Positions 52,405 through 62,599 of a stretch of DNA of 64,000 bases are shown in pieces. Made by a program: the position numbers and the translations under genes. The notes under the pieces are model-generated. The model did not search any database, was not told the origin of the DNA, and worked only from the letters and a program-made list of their open reading frames with translations. Position 1 is the stretch's first letter. Each line of letters begins with the position of its first letter. Source of the DNA: Adiantum capillus-veneris. Lineage: Eukaryota > Streptophyta > Polypodiopsida > Polypodiales > Pteridaceae. Location: positions 89,595,384 to 89,659,383 of the forward strand of contig CM043944.1 in the NCBI GenBank assembly GCA_014529385.2, given 5' to 3'.

Positions 52405-52973
52405 TGTCAGAAATGGGTGACGTGGCATGGCTTGGCTATGGGCAGTAAATACATACACACTTTGGCTGGCCGGAAAACAGTCCCGGAAATTATGCTGCAG
52501 GGCTGATGTGGCAGTGTACGGACCTCCGTGATTTACGGCGCATATTGCGCTAGGATGCTGACGTGGCTGAGCGTACGGAATCCCGCTTTTTATGTTGATT
52601 TGAGTGAGATAAAGCAACTGAATTTACGCAAGGCTTATTGGAAGCTTTTTGGGCATTCCTTTATTTGTGAAGAGCTTTTTACTGAGAGCTTTTGAGCATC
52701 CCTTGTAACCTTTAAATACGTGGTCAGACTCTCACTTCTCAGAGCATCTGGACGCAGAGTCTGAGAGTGAGAACCCTCCCACTCCCTTGTACTTTGAACT
52801 TCGATTAATACAAAAAGAAATACCGAAAGGGGTGCCAGACTTTGGGACCAATATCTCTAGGTACGGAACTAGGCCGGGCCATGTCGAATCCATTGTGAAC
52901 TGTGAACTGTTTTGAAGTGAATCGCTGCTCTGTCGCGGTAGAATCTTGACTTGGAGTGTCCAAGTTTGTTACT
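52405..52973 (+). repeat. Element D 3' LTR
   Basis: 569 bp, closely similar to 38661-39238; it starts TGTCAGAAATGGGTGACG. The last base reads T instead of A before the TSD TCTGC. Confidence 0.94.
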
Positions 52974-53112
52974 TCTGCCATGTCATTAGACTTTACGCAA
53001 TTCTATGTGTTGGTGAAACTTCTTCAGCTTCTTCTAGAGTTTAGGCCCCTCTGTTGGGATCTGTAAGTCGGCTCCGTTCTTCAATGGCTTCACACGTCAG
53101 CAATTTGTGACA
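52974..53112 (-). repeat. Element B 3' LTR, outer part (right of D)
   Basis: Aligns with 56234-56370 of the B 5' LTR and ends TTTGTGACA (minus-strand start TGTCACAAATTGC). Together with 38340-38660 it makes up the split 3' LTR. Confidence 0.9.
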
Positions 53113-53122
53113 TCCCCCCTTG
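53113..53122 (-). other. Element B polypurine tract
   Basis: Minus strand CAAGGGGGGA directly before TGTCACAAATTG. Confidence 0.8.
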
Positions 53123-53890
53123 AAAGAAGGTAATCGCAAAGAAGGTAATCGTTTGCGATTACAACATATCTGCAAAACTACTCAAGTCAGCTCAAAAATT
53201 TCCGAGGGACATTCCAAAGGACACTCCGAGGGACAATCGGTTCAAATTGGAACTCTTAATTTCTTGGGTCGTTGGCTTCCGAGAAGAATCTCATCCAATA
53301 AGGAGTCTCATTCCAGATCGGAACTCTTGATATCTTGGGTCGTTGACTTCCCAGAAGTATCTCATCCAAAAAGGAATATTTAGTGGTTGACATATCACAA
53401 TGCAACACAAATGCTCACATATGCATGTTACAAGACATATAAACATAAAGCTGCCGATGAACACTCCTCCCGCATAACCTAACAAGGTCCGGACCGGGAG
53501 ATATTCAATGACTCCCTCATCACTTCTCTCTCATAACCTAAAAAGGTCCAGGCCGGGAGATATAGAGGCCTTTTACAACCAAATGCCCCCCAGACCGCAA
53601 CGTGCGTCGTTTGGAGATACTGAGAGTAACCACTGCTCAGACTTCTTAATACTCCCTTTGTAAATAACCATCCAGGTTCGGGCCATGAGTATGTACAAGC
53701 ATTCTCAAACATCATTTCTCAATACTCCACCCAGGAGTAAAATCACCAATTATTGCAACTAATATTTAAAAACAGAGTCAAACAGTTCAAACTGGCACCA
53801 AGACAAGTTTAAAACAAATAGCATCCATTTCAAACAATACTTTCTCAAACAGTGTTCAAAAGTATCTAACTATAAAACAACTAGAGAGTT
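53123..53890 (-). other. Element B 3' untranslated region
   Basis: Homologous to about 61720-62320 of element C ('cttgtaacatgcatatgtgagcatttgtg' on the minus strand, shorter words shared throughout). It contains internal direct repeats ('cataacctaacaaggtccggaccgggagata' type, 53476 and 53532; 'ggaactcttgatatcttgggtcgttg' type, 53240 and 53318). Confidence 0.7.
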
Positions 53891-53893
53891 CAT

Positions 53894-54300
53894 TCAAGGT
53901 TTCATTTGGACAACTGAACTTTGAGGACGCTTCTGCATCATGGTGATGGTTCGGTTCCGAACCTGGAGAGTCGCATCATTCTTGTCGTGCCAGGGCATGC
54001 CCAAGAGAACGTCGCAATTGCCCAACTTCATAATGTAGAAATTGACTTTTCCATGATAATCTTGGATAGTCACTGGAAGAGAAGCAATGAGCAGTACCAC
54101 TTTTTGAGTTTGCCTCGTGTCTAGCTTGGCTAAAATTTCTCCATCCTTGGCATCATAATCAAAGTGTATCAGCTTTAAAATTTTGGATGGATGAAGTTCT
54201 CTGTAGCTCTTGGGTCAAAGAAAATGAGGGCTTTGAAGCCGTTAACTTTGCCAAATGCTCGACACAATTCATTTGTACTTTCAAGGCGTATGCCATAGAT
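53894..54300 (-). pseudogene. Element B: aspartic protease-like domain
   Basis: Active-site region ALIFFDPRATENFIHPKF (D-P-R where D-P-G is common), then after a frameshift LPVTIQDYHGKVNFYIMKLG and CDVLLGMPWHDKNDATLQVR. Gly-to-Arg at the active site probably inactivates it. There is no RT downstream; the frame ends close to the 3' LTR. Confidence 0.8.
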
Positions 54301-54492
54301 ATCATATACTAGCCTCTTAGCTGGAGGTGGCGCTGGGGTTCTGTCGATCGTCGGTGCGGGCGTCTGCTCCGCTGGTGTATCAGTGCGATGGGAACAACTA
54401 GAATGGTTATGCCCTGTTTGAAAGCATCCAAAGCATCGGCCTTCTTGTGATAAGGTGTCTTGTTGTTGAGGCGTCAAACGAGGCCTTTGCAA
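54300..54492 (-). pseudogene. Element B: gag zinc knuckle
   Basis: RCFGCFQTGHNHSSC is a proper CX2CX4HX4C knuckle. It is followed by a Thr/Pro-rich linker to protease in the same frame. Confidence 0.85.
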
Positions 54493-54522
54493 TTGACTTT
54501 CACGAGACTCTCGAGAATTTGT

Positions 54523-54996
54523 TCATTGTTGCCGAGAGTTGTGATTAGTGGCGGGAGGTTCTTCTGTGGTAAACTCCAGCTTTCCCTTCATTAGTTTGTA
54601 GTTGACCGCGGCATGGTCCATAAGCTCTTGCATGTTGGAGACTTGATTGGAGAGACAATATTCTTTCAATGGTGATGGTAGTCCAATGGTGTTTCGTTCG
54701 CATTGGGCCTCCAAGGGAATGAACCTAAAGAAGGATACCAGAAGGTATATGTCGAGAAACCTTTGGTTATAGTCGTTCATGGTCTCTGTGGCAAGCATTT
54801 TGAAATTGCCGTATTCTGCCAAGATCCGGACTTCAAACATAGAAGTCATATAATTGCGTGCAAATACTGTCTTGAAAGCTTGCCAGATCCTTGGAGCATG
54901 CGGTTGTGTCACGATTGATCTCCACCACTGTATAGCATTATCTTTAATAAATCCTGCTGCTCGAGAAATCTTGGATTCATATGTATAGTTCCCCAA
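54523..54996 (-). pseudogene. Element B: gag capsid
   Basis: 157-codon frame: MGNYTYESKISRAAGFIKDN, AIQWWRSIVTQPHAPRIWQA, FKTVFARNYMTSMFEVRILA, MNDYNQRFLDIYLLVSFFRF, then NTIGLPSPLKEYCL. Matches retrotransposon gag (W…F…L..F…Y). A stop separates it from the N-terminal piece and another from the knuckle. Confidence 0.85.
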
Positions 54997-55017
54997 AGCA
55001 TAGATGTTGTCGATTTG

Positions 55018-55371
55018 CTATAGGAACTGCATTGCTTTCTTCCGATCTTTCACCTCAGAAAAAGTGAAAAATTTGATTATCGTGCCGCCATCCTTGAAAT
55101 CTTTGGGTTGGTTAGGTGCGTATCCCGGGTATAGATAATAAGTAAGGGTATCCATATGAGCTTCAACCATTGTAGCCTGGTGGCGGTGGTGGTGGGGAGG
55201 TAGGGGCAACGACGGTCGCATTGGATCAGGGTTAGATGGCTGCACCATATTCCTCAAGACTCCCCCGATCGAAACAGACGACTTGGAAGGTTGCCAATTG
55301 GAAGCTCTCGTACTTTCTAGTGCCGGAGGAGGTACCACCCGGGGCATCAAAGGGGGTAACATGTAATTCAA
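55018..55371 (-). pseudogene. Element B: gag N-terminal segment
   Basis: Pro/His-rich start (LPPLMPRVVPPPALESTRAS, RPSLPLPPHHHRHQATMVEA) leading to YLYPGYAPNQPKDFKDGGTI and KAMQFL, one stop before the capsid frame. Confidence 0.65.
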
Positions 55372-55701
55372 AAATTGTTGAAAACTTTACAACATCGGAA
55401 GATTCTGCTGAGGATGCCGTGAAAGAATGTCGCGAAGCTCGTTGAGAAGAAATTGCAAATATTTTGTTGAATCCATGAACGCCATGTCTTGGTTTCTTTA
55501 TGGCTTATGCTCTGTAAGACAGAGCAGTGAAGATGGGAGCGCGCCCGATGCGCGATGAAGTAAGGGTGGGAGTGGCTAATATCTCCGGGGTCGGAGCAGA
55601 AAGATTCTTCAAATAAAATTCCAATAGCCTTTGGAAGCGCCGATTTGCTATGTCTGCTCTTTTGTAGGACCGGTATGCTTTCAAAAAAGCACACACCTGA
55701 T

Positions 55702-55713
55702 GCTCTGATACCA
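55702..55713 (-). other. Element B primer-binding site (tRNA-iMet)
   Basis: Minus strand TGGTATCAGAGC, perfect, one base from the LTR end. Confidence 0.95.
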
Positions 55714-55714
55714 C

Positions 55715-56370
55715 TGTCACAAGACGGGCACCACATGACAATAGAAAAGAACAGATTGAACAGACATTTAGCACTTCAATAACAGCTGAACGGAAAGAAA
55801 GAGAGAGAGCACACAAGACGCGGAGTGGCGGAATTCTACCCCAGAGAGTATTGGTCCTAAACCATGGTGTCCCTTTCGATATATCTTTATATTGCTTCAA
55901 CTGAGTACAACAATGCCGGTACTCCAATCCCTGCATCTTCATACTGAAGCATGCCAGAGAATGAGCCATTGGCTCATACTTAAAGACGCTTGGCCATAAA
56001 AAGCAATTACATGAAAATCTTTCAAACTCAAAAGAAACTGGTCCAAAAGCATATTGTCAAAAAGTTGCCGAGCGTAAATTACGGAAATCCGTACATTGCC
56101 ACGTCAGCACATGTCAACGCAAAATGTGAAAATTCGTACACTGCCACGTCAGCACCTGTTAGTGCGAAATCCGAGCGTCCGTATAGTTGCCACGTCATCA
56201 TGTCAACGTAAAATGTGGGATTCCGTATAGCTCTGCCACGTCATCAGCCTTTACGTAATTCTGTGTGTTGGTGAAACTGCTTCTGCTGCTTCTAGGGTTC
56301 AGGCCTCTCAGCAGAGATCTGCAAGTTCGCTCCGTTCTTCAGTGGCTTGACACGTCAACAATTTGTGACA
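55715..56370 (-). repeat. Element B 5' LTR
   Basis: 656 bp, minus start TGTCACAAATTGTTGACG, end CTTGTGACA. Recurrent 'gccacgtca' words on the plus strand (ACGT cores) near 56096-56240. Confidence 0.93.
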
Positions 56371-56640
56371 GTAGAAGGGTACGAAGAAAAGCAACAATAT
56401 TTAGAGAAGAGTGATGCTGGAAAGGATGCCTTGAAGGCGGATTAGCATTGTAATCATTGGTGGGGAAAAGGGCCATTACTGGCGGGAGTGTCCAAAGCGA
56501 GTTGGAGATGCTTCGACTGCTACGATGGCGGCGGTGCAGCCACCAGCCTTTGTTCATTTGGAGATTCGTCAGAGGACTCTTTAGGGAGTGGGCTGTTTTG
56601 TGGTTGTGCCCGGCCGTATTTGAGATAGACGTACCTTTTC
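56371..56640 (+). pseudogene. Copia gag fragment (F family)
   Basis: Closely resembles 58190-58420 of element F: zinc-knuckle area 'gccttgaaggcggat.(a/g)gcattg.aatcatt' then 'gagttggagatgcttcgact' and 'catttggagatt'. It is the host sequence of B, so B inserted in an F-type gag; the other half of that gag is not visible left of B. Confidence 0.8.
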
Positions 56641-56758
56641 TCGGCGGTGCACTCCACGGTGTTGCCCACTTGGTAGGCTGGCAAGAGATGGGACCCTCGT
56701 TCCTAGGGTTACCTGGGATCAAAGTCTCTAGTGTTCTACACTTGTGCTACTAAATGTG

Positions 56759-57265
56759 TGTTGTAGGTCACTTTCAATGAGTTTACACAATTATTAGCAT
56801 TTATTGACCATTTTTGTGGGTTTTTATGCTGGGTAGGGCACTTTTAGTATTTCCCTATATATGCAGACCACCCTCTCCCCCCACGCATACTTTATGGCAT
56901 GTTGTGATAAGTGAGGAGAGCTTGTAGCATTTGGACCACTTCTCTCTAGCGTTTTCTCTCTCTAGAGCACGTTTAGCGTTTTCTCTCTTCTGTCTCTAGT
57001 GTTTTCATGTGCCATCTCTCTTTCTCTCTCTCTCTCTCTCTCTCGGCTCCCCTTTCTCTCTGTGTTGAGCCCCTACTTGTAGGTTTATCCCTTGCAGATT
57101 ACACCCGTGCCCGTTCGGTGGGTCGTATGCTATAGGAGTTTGAATAAGAGGAGATCTGTCGTGATAGATTTGAGATCCATTGGCTACCTTGTCCCGAGAG
57201 GAGGTTTGCTTGCAATTACAAACGAGTTCGCCACCCGATTCACCCTTTTCCTCTGCAGCTTTGAT
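56759..57265 (+). repeat. Probable 5' LTR of copia F
   Basis: From TGTTGTAGGTCAC to just before the PBS, about 507 bp; it includes a TATA-like 'ccctatatatgcag' at about 56852 and a (CT)n at 57022-57044. No 3' LTR was found, so the limits rest on the PBS and a TG start only. Confidence 0.6.
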
Positions 57266-57266
57266 A

Positions 57267-57278
57267 TGGTATCAGAGC
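57267..57278 (+). other. Copia F primer-binding site (tRNA-iMet)
   Basis: Perfect TGGTATCAGAGC followed by 'cacagcg'. Confidence 0.9.
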
Positions 57279-57626
57279 CACAGCGTGCTCTCGATTTGGA
57301 TTGGTGATTTGTGCGAGTTTTTGGTTTTGGATTTTGGCGAAGACGAAAAGAGACGATTTGGTTTTTTCTGCGTTTTTCACTCATTTGGGGCTGATTTCGG
57401 TTGTAGTCGGCAGATTTGAAGGTTTCCTTTCCTCTACCTTGACCTAGCCTCGTCACATGCCCAAGTTCTCTCACACGATAGAGGAGTGATGATTTGGACA
57501 CGAACTCGATCCTTGATGAAGAAGTCCAACCTTAGGCAACACTTGGTGTGATGGAGAACCACCTATCCACGAGGTGATCAACCAATCAAGATACCTACCC
57601 TCCCTACCTTTCCCTCGGATCGGTAA

Positions 57627-58325
57627 TTGAATAGCGACAACTATGCCATTTGGAAAGCGACCATGACGGCGGTCTTTGACTCTTACGAGCTTGTAGGCTC
57701 TGTGTCAAGCAACTTTCAAAAGCTAAAGGATCGTGCGGAAGGGAAGTCATGGAAGCGTGTCAATGCTCGAATCCGATCTTTCATTATCCTCATCAGTACA
57801 CCATCTATTATCAGTCACATTCGATTGATGGAGGATGCGAATTTGATTTGGGATGGGCTTTCTTCCCTATATGATCGAGTTTGTCCAATGAAGCGGATAG
57901 CCTTAAGAGGTGCAATTGAGAACCTTGGATGCGAAGTACTTATCCATGAGGGATCACATCAACAAGATGAATGAGCTTCAACAAGAGATACTTCATATGG
58001 GAAAGATCCAACTTTTAGCCCAGTTACCTCTTCGGGATAGCAATTTCTATTTTTCGCTGATTACCAATGGCCAGCTGATTACTATTTCTTGGGACGAGAT
58101 TGTTCCAATGGTGTTGGATTAGGAGGAGTAATTCAATGTGGGAAGAGTCACGCTCCGAAGCCTTGGCCGGTTCTTCCAACAACAACAACAAGAAGAAAGG
58201 TAAGAAGAAAAGAAACAACAATTCAAAGAAGAACGATGCTGCAAAAGAATGCCTTGAAGGCGGATCGGCATTGCAATCATTGCAGGGAAAAAGCTCATTA
58301 TTGGCGGAAGTCTCTAAAGTGAGTT
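57627..58325 (+). pseudogene. Copia F: gag
   Basis: NSDNYAIWKATMTAVFDSYE and LVGSVSSNFQKLKDRAEGKS start a copia gag (UBN2-like: 'NY..W…M.A.L.S'). Frameshift at about 57925 to YLSMRDHINKMNELQQEILH, then after a further frameshift an Asn/Lys-rich tract and a knuckle RHCNHCREKAHYWRKS whose last Cys reads Ser. Confidence 0.85.
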
Positions 58326-58660
58326 AGAGATGCTTCGACTTCTATGGGGGCGGCTGTGCAGGCATCGGCCTTTATTCATTTGGAGATTCTATCCCCAGAG
58401 GCCTCTTCAGGGACATCGAAAGTTGGGACAGCTCTTGCGGTTCGAGATGGTCATGATTGGATTCTGGGTATTGGTCCCTCACGGCACGTGACACCTTCGA
58501 AGGATCTTTTGTCCAACATGCGCCGACACTATGGTACTATTTTCATTGGCAACAAATTTGAAATTTCTATTCACAGCGAGGGTTCCATGGAGTTGATTCT
58601 AGATGGCAGAGGGGGTATGCATACCTCCAAGGTACTTTATGCTCCTTAGCTGGGATTTCA
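58326..58660 (+). pseudogene. Copia F: protease
   Basis: HDWILGIGPSRHVTPSKDLL matches the copia protease active-site block W-I-L-D-S-G-A-S-x-H-V-T, with D-S-G-A changed to G-I-G-P, so it is inactive. It continues to LILDGRGGMHTSKVLYAP. Confidence 0.8.
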
Positions 58661-59201
58661 TCTTATGTTTGTGTCCGAGGCGGCGTGCAAGCTGCGCATA
58701 GACAAAGGATGGGGTGTCCATTCCGGATTGAGACTCCGACAAGGAGGTCAGAGAGGGCAGAGTTGAGAATGGTCTCTACAGGCTCCATGCTCTTTTTTAG
58801 CGATGAGGATTCCCATAGGTGATGTATGGCATTATAGGTTTGGTCATTTGAACAATAATGCTCTTTGGCTTGCGTTTCATGAGAAAATGCTTGAAGGCTT
58901 ACCAAATGCTGGGAGTAAAATAAGCATGGAAATTGCAGTACTTGCATTTGTGGGAGACGGGCTATTTAGAAGTACTCTACACGTCGAGCTACTGTAGTTT
59001 TGGAGATGGTTGATACTGATCTTCGTGAACTTCTGTAGAATCCTTCCCTAGTGAGAGTCCTTTACTTCATGGTTGATGGTTGATACTGATCTTCGTGAAC
59101 TTCTGTAGAATCCTTCCCTAGTGAGAGTCCTTTACTTCATGCTGCTATTGGATGATTTTAGCCGCTTCACTTGGGTATATTTTTTATAGCACGAGTCAGA
59201 G
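58661..59201 (+). pseudogene. Copia F: GAG-pre-integrase and integrase start
   Basis: GDVWHYRFGHLNNNALWLAF is the pre-integrase H-x-R-x-G-H-L block. A 70-bp tandem duplication follows (59005-59074 and 59075-59143). Then LLLDDFSRFTWVYFL and HESE give the integrase core around the first catalytic Asp, cut at 59201 by E2. Confidence 0.85.
59005..59143 (+). repeat. 70-bp tandem duplication in F integrase
   Basis: 'gatggttgatactgatcttc' to 'cctttacttcatg' occurs twice without visible differences, implying a recent duplication. Confidence 0.95.
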
Positions 59202-60412
59202 TGTAAGGTGCAGCGGAAGTGAATGTTGATATTGCCCAAGATGAGTGCTCCGAACTGTGCTCAAGGGTTCCTTTTACTTATGGAAGGGAGAGCCTTCCGC
59301 TCCTTTATAGAGAGAGTGCAACACTGCAATGATTACAAACAAAGTGAATGCTACTGTGAATGAAAGTGCTGAGACTAAGAGAAGAGAGAGAGAGGAATCC
59401 GACACCAGACAGTTCTCAAACCCTCCTCCAAGGACCCCCCTCTCTTTGGCGAGAGAGGTCTATGCTATAGACTGCACAAATATGGTACAATGGTCTAGAT
59501 GCAATGGATTTGCCAACGATGTCGACGACAATGATGACGACGAGGAGGACGGGCTGAAAACTGAAAACTGAAAACACTAGGGCTGAAATGCTGAAATCTG
59601 GAAGATGCTGACTTTTTGCTGAATACTGACACTTTGTCGGCGAGGATGACGATGATGACGACTCGACAACGGTGCATTGAAACCGCAGATGCTGAAAACT
59701 GAAAACAGCGGGCTGAAACTGTAAACGCTGGCTGACTCGACGGTACGGCGAGGATCTGCTACGTGTAGGTGAGATTTGCGAGGCTAGGGGCTAAATTTGC
59801 AAGGGCTAAGTGCTGAAAGCTGAAAACACTGATGTGCTCGGCTGATCTGGCGTCGGAAACTGTAAAACCTAGGCTTGATCTGGGAACTGGAAAATGCCAG
59901 GCTGGATCTACTGTTGATGAAAACGCTAGGGCGAATCTGCTGTTGAAAACGCCAAGGGGGGGAATCCCAAAAACACTGTCTGCTTCTGTTGGCTGAAAAC
60001 GCTAGGGCCTTCTGCCGTTCTTCCTGAGAAGGTGCACTGCAAGTTACTGGAACTTCTTGTGTCTCTTGAATCTTCTGCTAAAAAGTACTAGCACTAGGTT
60101 TCTCTTATAGTGCCTTAGCAAATTTGCCCTACTCACTTTTCCAACAAAAGTCACTTATTAAGAAATAAGTGAAAAATGTGTATTTTGGGAAAAAGGGCTC
60201 TATGCATTGTAAAATGCTCATGATGGATACTGAATGTCATGCTGATGATCATGCTGTGTGAAACCAGAGGATATGCAACTAATCTAAGTGCCTAGACATG
60301 CACTGCCTACACACAAGCTCACAAAGGTGCCAGAACACTTCCTAAGCTGACCTAAACCCTAGTCCTGAGATACCTTGTCCACATGCACATAGGGTTAGAT
60401 GTGCACGTGACA
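59202..60412 (-). mobile_element. Solo LTR E2
   Basis: 1,211 bp, minus start TGTCACGTGCACATC, end GCTGCACCTTACA; reverse-orientation relative of E1. Probable TSD CAGAG (59197-59201) / TAGAG (60413-60417). Dense 'gctgaaaac' and 'aaaacgctagggc' words between 59550 and 60010. Confidence 0.9.
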
Positions 60413-60462
60413 TAGAGGCATTTGGTTTTTTCAAGGATTGGCGTGCTCTTGTGGAGAAGAAG
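60413..60462 (+). pseudogene. Copia F: integrase fragment between E2 and C
   Basis: EAFGFFKDWRALVEKK continues the F integrase frame interrupted by E2, and is itself cut by C at 60463. Confidence 0.8.
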
Positions 60463-61111
60463 TGTCACAAATTGCTGACGTGTCAAGCCACTGAAGAACG
60501 GAGCCAACCTGCAGATCTCGGCCGAGAAGCCAAAACCCTAAGAACAAGCAGCAGCAGAAGAAGAAGTTTTACAGACTTACAAAGTTTTGATGAGTGGCCT
60601 ATTTTTAAAGAAGAGTTCCCACCAACGTACGGGACCCCGTTCGATGGGGCCCAAGTGACATAAAGGCATTAAAAATAAAGCAGAACTCACTCAAAAGACT
60701 TTGCACATCAAAATATGACGACGTGGCACCTGTACGGACGTTTCGCAATTCGTGGCGAATTTTTAGGGAAATCTCAAAATTTTAGGAAAGTGTTTTTTTG
60801 GGGTCAGCTTTTCATATTTGATGCTTTTAGACTTTGGGCCTGTAAATATGAGCCTTGGGGGCCCTCTCTGGCACTCTTCAACGCGTAGATTGCAGAGGAG
60901 GTGCTCCCCGGCTGTTGTACTTTGCGAATCAGCAGTAATATAAAGAAATACCGAAAGGGGCGCCAAGGTTTGGGGCCAATACTCTCTGCGGTGGAATTTC
61001 GCCACTCCGTGTCGCGTGTCGTTTCTCTCTCTCAGTTCAGTTGTTATTGAAGTGCTAAAAGTCTATTAAGTGTGTTCTTTTCTATTGGCACGTGGTGCCC
61101 GTCTTGTGACA
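60463..61111 (+). repeat. Element C 5' LTR
   Basis: 649 bp, TGTCACAAATTGCTGACG to CTTGTGACA, with the 8-bp terminal inverted repeat TGTCACAA/TTGTGACA. Confidence 0.94.
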
Positions 61112-61112
61112 A

Positions 61113-61124
61113 TGGTATCAGAGC
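61113..61124 (+). other. Element C primer-binding site (tRNA-iMet)
   Basis: Perfect TGGTATCAGAGC. Confidence 0.95.
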
Positions 61125-61319
61125 ATCAAGCGTGTGCTTTTTGGAAAGTATACGAGTCCTACAAAAGAGCACACAGAGCAAACCAAAGACTACTGGAATT
61201 TTATTTGAAGTATCTTTGGGTCCCGACCCGGACTTATTAGCCACTCGCACCGTTACGTCATCGCGCATCGGGTGCGCTCCCATCTTCATCGCTCATGTCT
61301 TATAGGGTATAAGCTAAAA

Positions 61320-61720
61320 AGATCACTCGCAAGAGAAAAATCCAAGATTTGTTTCGAGTCACTCTTTTTCTCAAAAGAAGTGCCATGCAGATGTTGATGT
61401 CTACAGCTACCAAGCTGCACACTCCAAGGACTTGGCAAGCTTTCAAGAAATTTTTTTGCCCGAAGTTATATAGTTTTTGACATCTTCCTTCGGAGTGCAG
61501 CTTCTGGCAGAGTGGGGTATCCTGAAATGCTTGCCATGGAAACCCTAGCAGATTATAACTTGAAATTTCTAGACATCCCTTAGTAGATGTCTCTTCACGA
61601 GCTGATGACCTTAGAGGTCCGATGTGACTGCTATGTCTTGGGACTATCATCAACTCCATAGGAACACTGTCGTGGACCATGCTATGGTTGCCTACGACCT
61701 TATGAAAGGAAATTAACCCT
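61320..61720 (+). pseudogene. Element C: gag remnant
   Basis: AMQMLMSTATKLHTPRTWQA and FKKFFCPKLYSF parallel the B capsid (PRIWQAFKTVFARNYM); ACHGNPSRL and PLVDVSS-like fragments follow with several stops and frameshifts. Confidence 0.7.
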
Positions 61721-61969
61721 AATTTTTGGTGTAGGTTTCAGGTTGAAAAGTCAGTCGACTTTTCGATCTCGGCTGATGTCGAGATTGCTTTTTAAGTTTG
61801 AATTTTGTTTGAGAATCTGTTTGAGAACTTGTTTGGTGATCGTGCTATTTTGAACCTGTCTTGGTGCTGATTTGAATTGTTTGACTCTGGGTTTAATACT
61901 CGTTTCAATGATTGGCGATTTTACTCCCGGGTGGAGAAGTGAGAAATAGTGTTTTAGTATTGTTTGAAC

Positions 61970-62125
61970 CTCGGAACGACGCAGGCCGATGCTTGGGGAG
62001 CGTTCCGTTGTATGCTAGAAAACCTCCGAACGACGTAGGCCGATGCTTGGGGAGCGTTTGGTTGTATGCTTGAATCTCCAAGCGACGCAGACTGCGGTCT
62101 GGGGAGCGTTTGGTTGTACAGTCCT
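61970..62125 (+). repeat. Minisatellite, about 55-bp unit, three copies
   Basis: Units near 61970, 62027 and 62082: 'ctccgaacgacgcaggc' … 'cttggggagcgtttggttgta'. They lie in the element C 3' untranslated region. Confidence 0.85.
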
Positions 62126-62411
62126 CTGACCTTTTTAGATTTGCGGGGGGAGTGACGAGGTAGTCGTTGAGTAGCTTCATACCGCAGACCGTTTGTCTCG
62201 GGGGAGTGCTCAGCGGCGCTGTTTGTTGTGTCTGTAACATGCATATGTGAGCATTTGTGTTGCATTGTGATGTGCCAACTACTGAATATTCCTAACTGGA
62301 TGAGATTGTCTGGGTATGTAATTTTAGTGCATCAAGACACCTGTGGAAGATTAGTGCGGTCTGGGTGTGATGGCTAATTTTACTATGCCAGCATATCAAG
62401 AGTTCCGATTG

Positions 62412-62545
62412 GAAGAAAGGAGAAGCCAACTCCTTGATCAAAAGAGCCAAAAGGAGATGCTAACTCCTTGATCAAAGGAGCCGAAAGGAGAAGCCAACTC
62501 CTTGATCAAAAGAGCCGAAAGGAGAAGCCAACTCCTTAACAAAAA
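62412..62545 (+). repeat. 34-bp tandem repeat, about 3.7 copies
   Basis: Unit 'AAAGGAGAAGCCAACTCC' plus 'TTGATCAAAAGAGCCG'; nearly identical copies in the element C 3' region. Confidence 0.95.
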
Positions 62546-62599
62546 AAATAGCAACCTGATTGTCCCTTGGATTGTCTCTCAAATTTTTTTGAGCTAACT

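Larger units (their letters stand above)
38661..52973 (+). mobile_element. Element D: composite Ty3/gypsy retrotransposon
   Basis: 14.3 kb bounded by LTRs 38661-39238 and 52405-52973 and a perfect TSD TCTGC (38656-38660 and 52974-52978), inserted in the 3' LTR of B. It has an iMet PBS and a PPT. The interior holds two sets of pol sequences: a Tat-like integrase plus extra ORF (39.4-45.1 kb), and a chromovirus-like gag-PR-RT-IN-chromodomain (47.4-51.8 kb). A repeated 3' block (45735-46054 and 52070-52390) separates them. It therefore looks like a dimer or recombinant whose middle LTR is largely lost. It is broken by a MITE, a hAT fragment and solo LTR E1. Confidence 0.88.
52974..56370 (-). mobile_element. 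Element B: gag-protease-only gypsy-like element (TR-GAG type)
   Basis: Minus-strand element with 656-bp 5' LTR (55715-56370), iMet PBS, 2.6-kb interior and 3' LTR 53112-52974 continuing at 38660 beyond nested D. The interior encodes gag, a zinc knuckle and a protease-like domain but no RT or integrase. LTR ends TGTCACAA…TTGTGACA form an 8-bp perfect inverted repeat. It is the same family as element C (60463-63007). The flank at 56371 is gtaga; the left flank is unclear. Confidence 0.85.

Noticed and set aside
37640-56612. Shared string 'tttgtggttgtgcccggcc' at 37635 and 56595
   Set aside because: The match does not extend far on either side; too little to infer a duplicated element.
39240-57278. 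TGGTATCAGAGC sites as tRNA-Met gene pieces
   Set aside because: Only 12-13 bases match and each lies next to an LTR end, so they are primer-binding sites.
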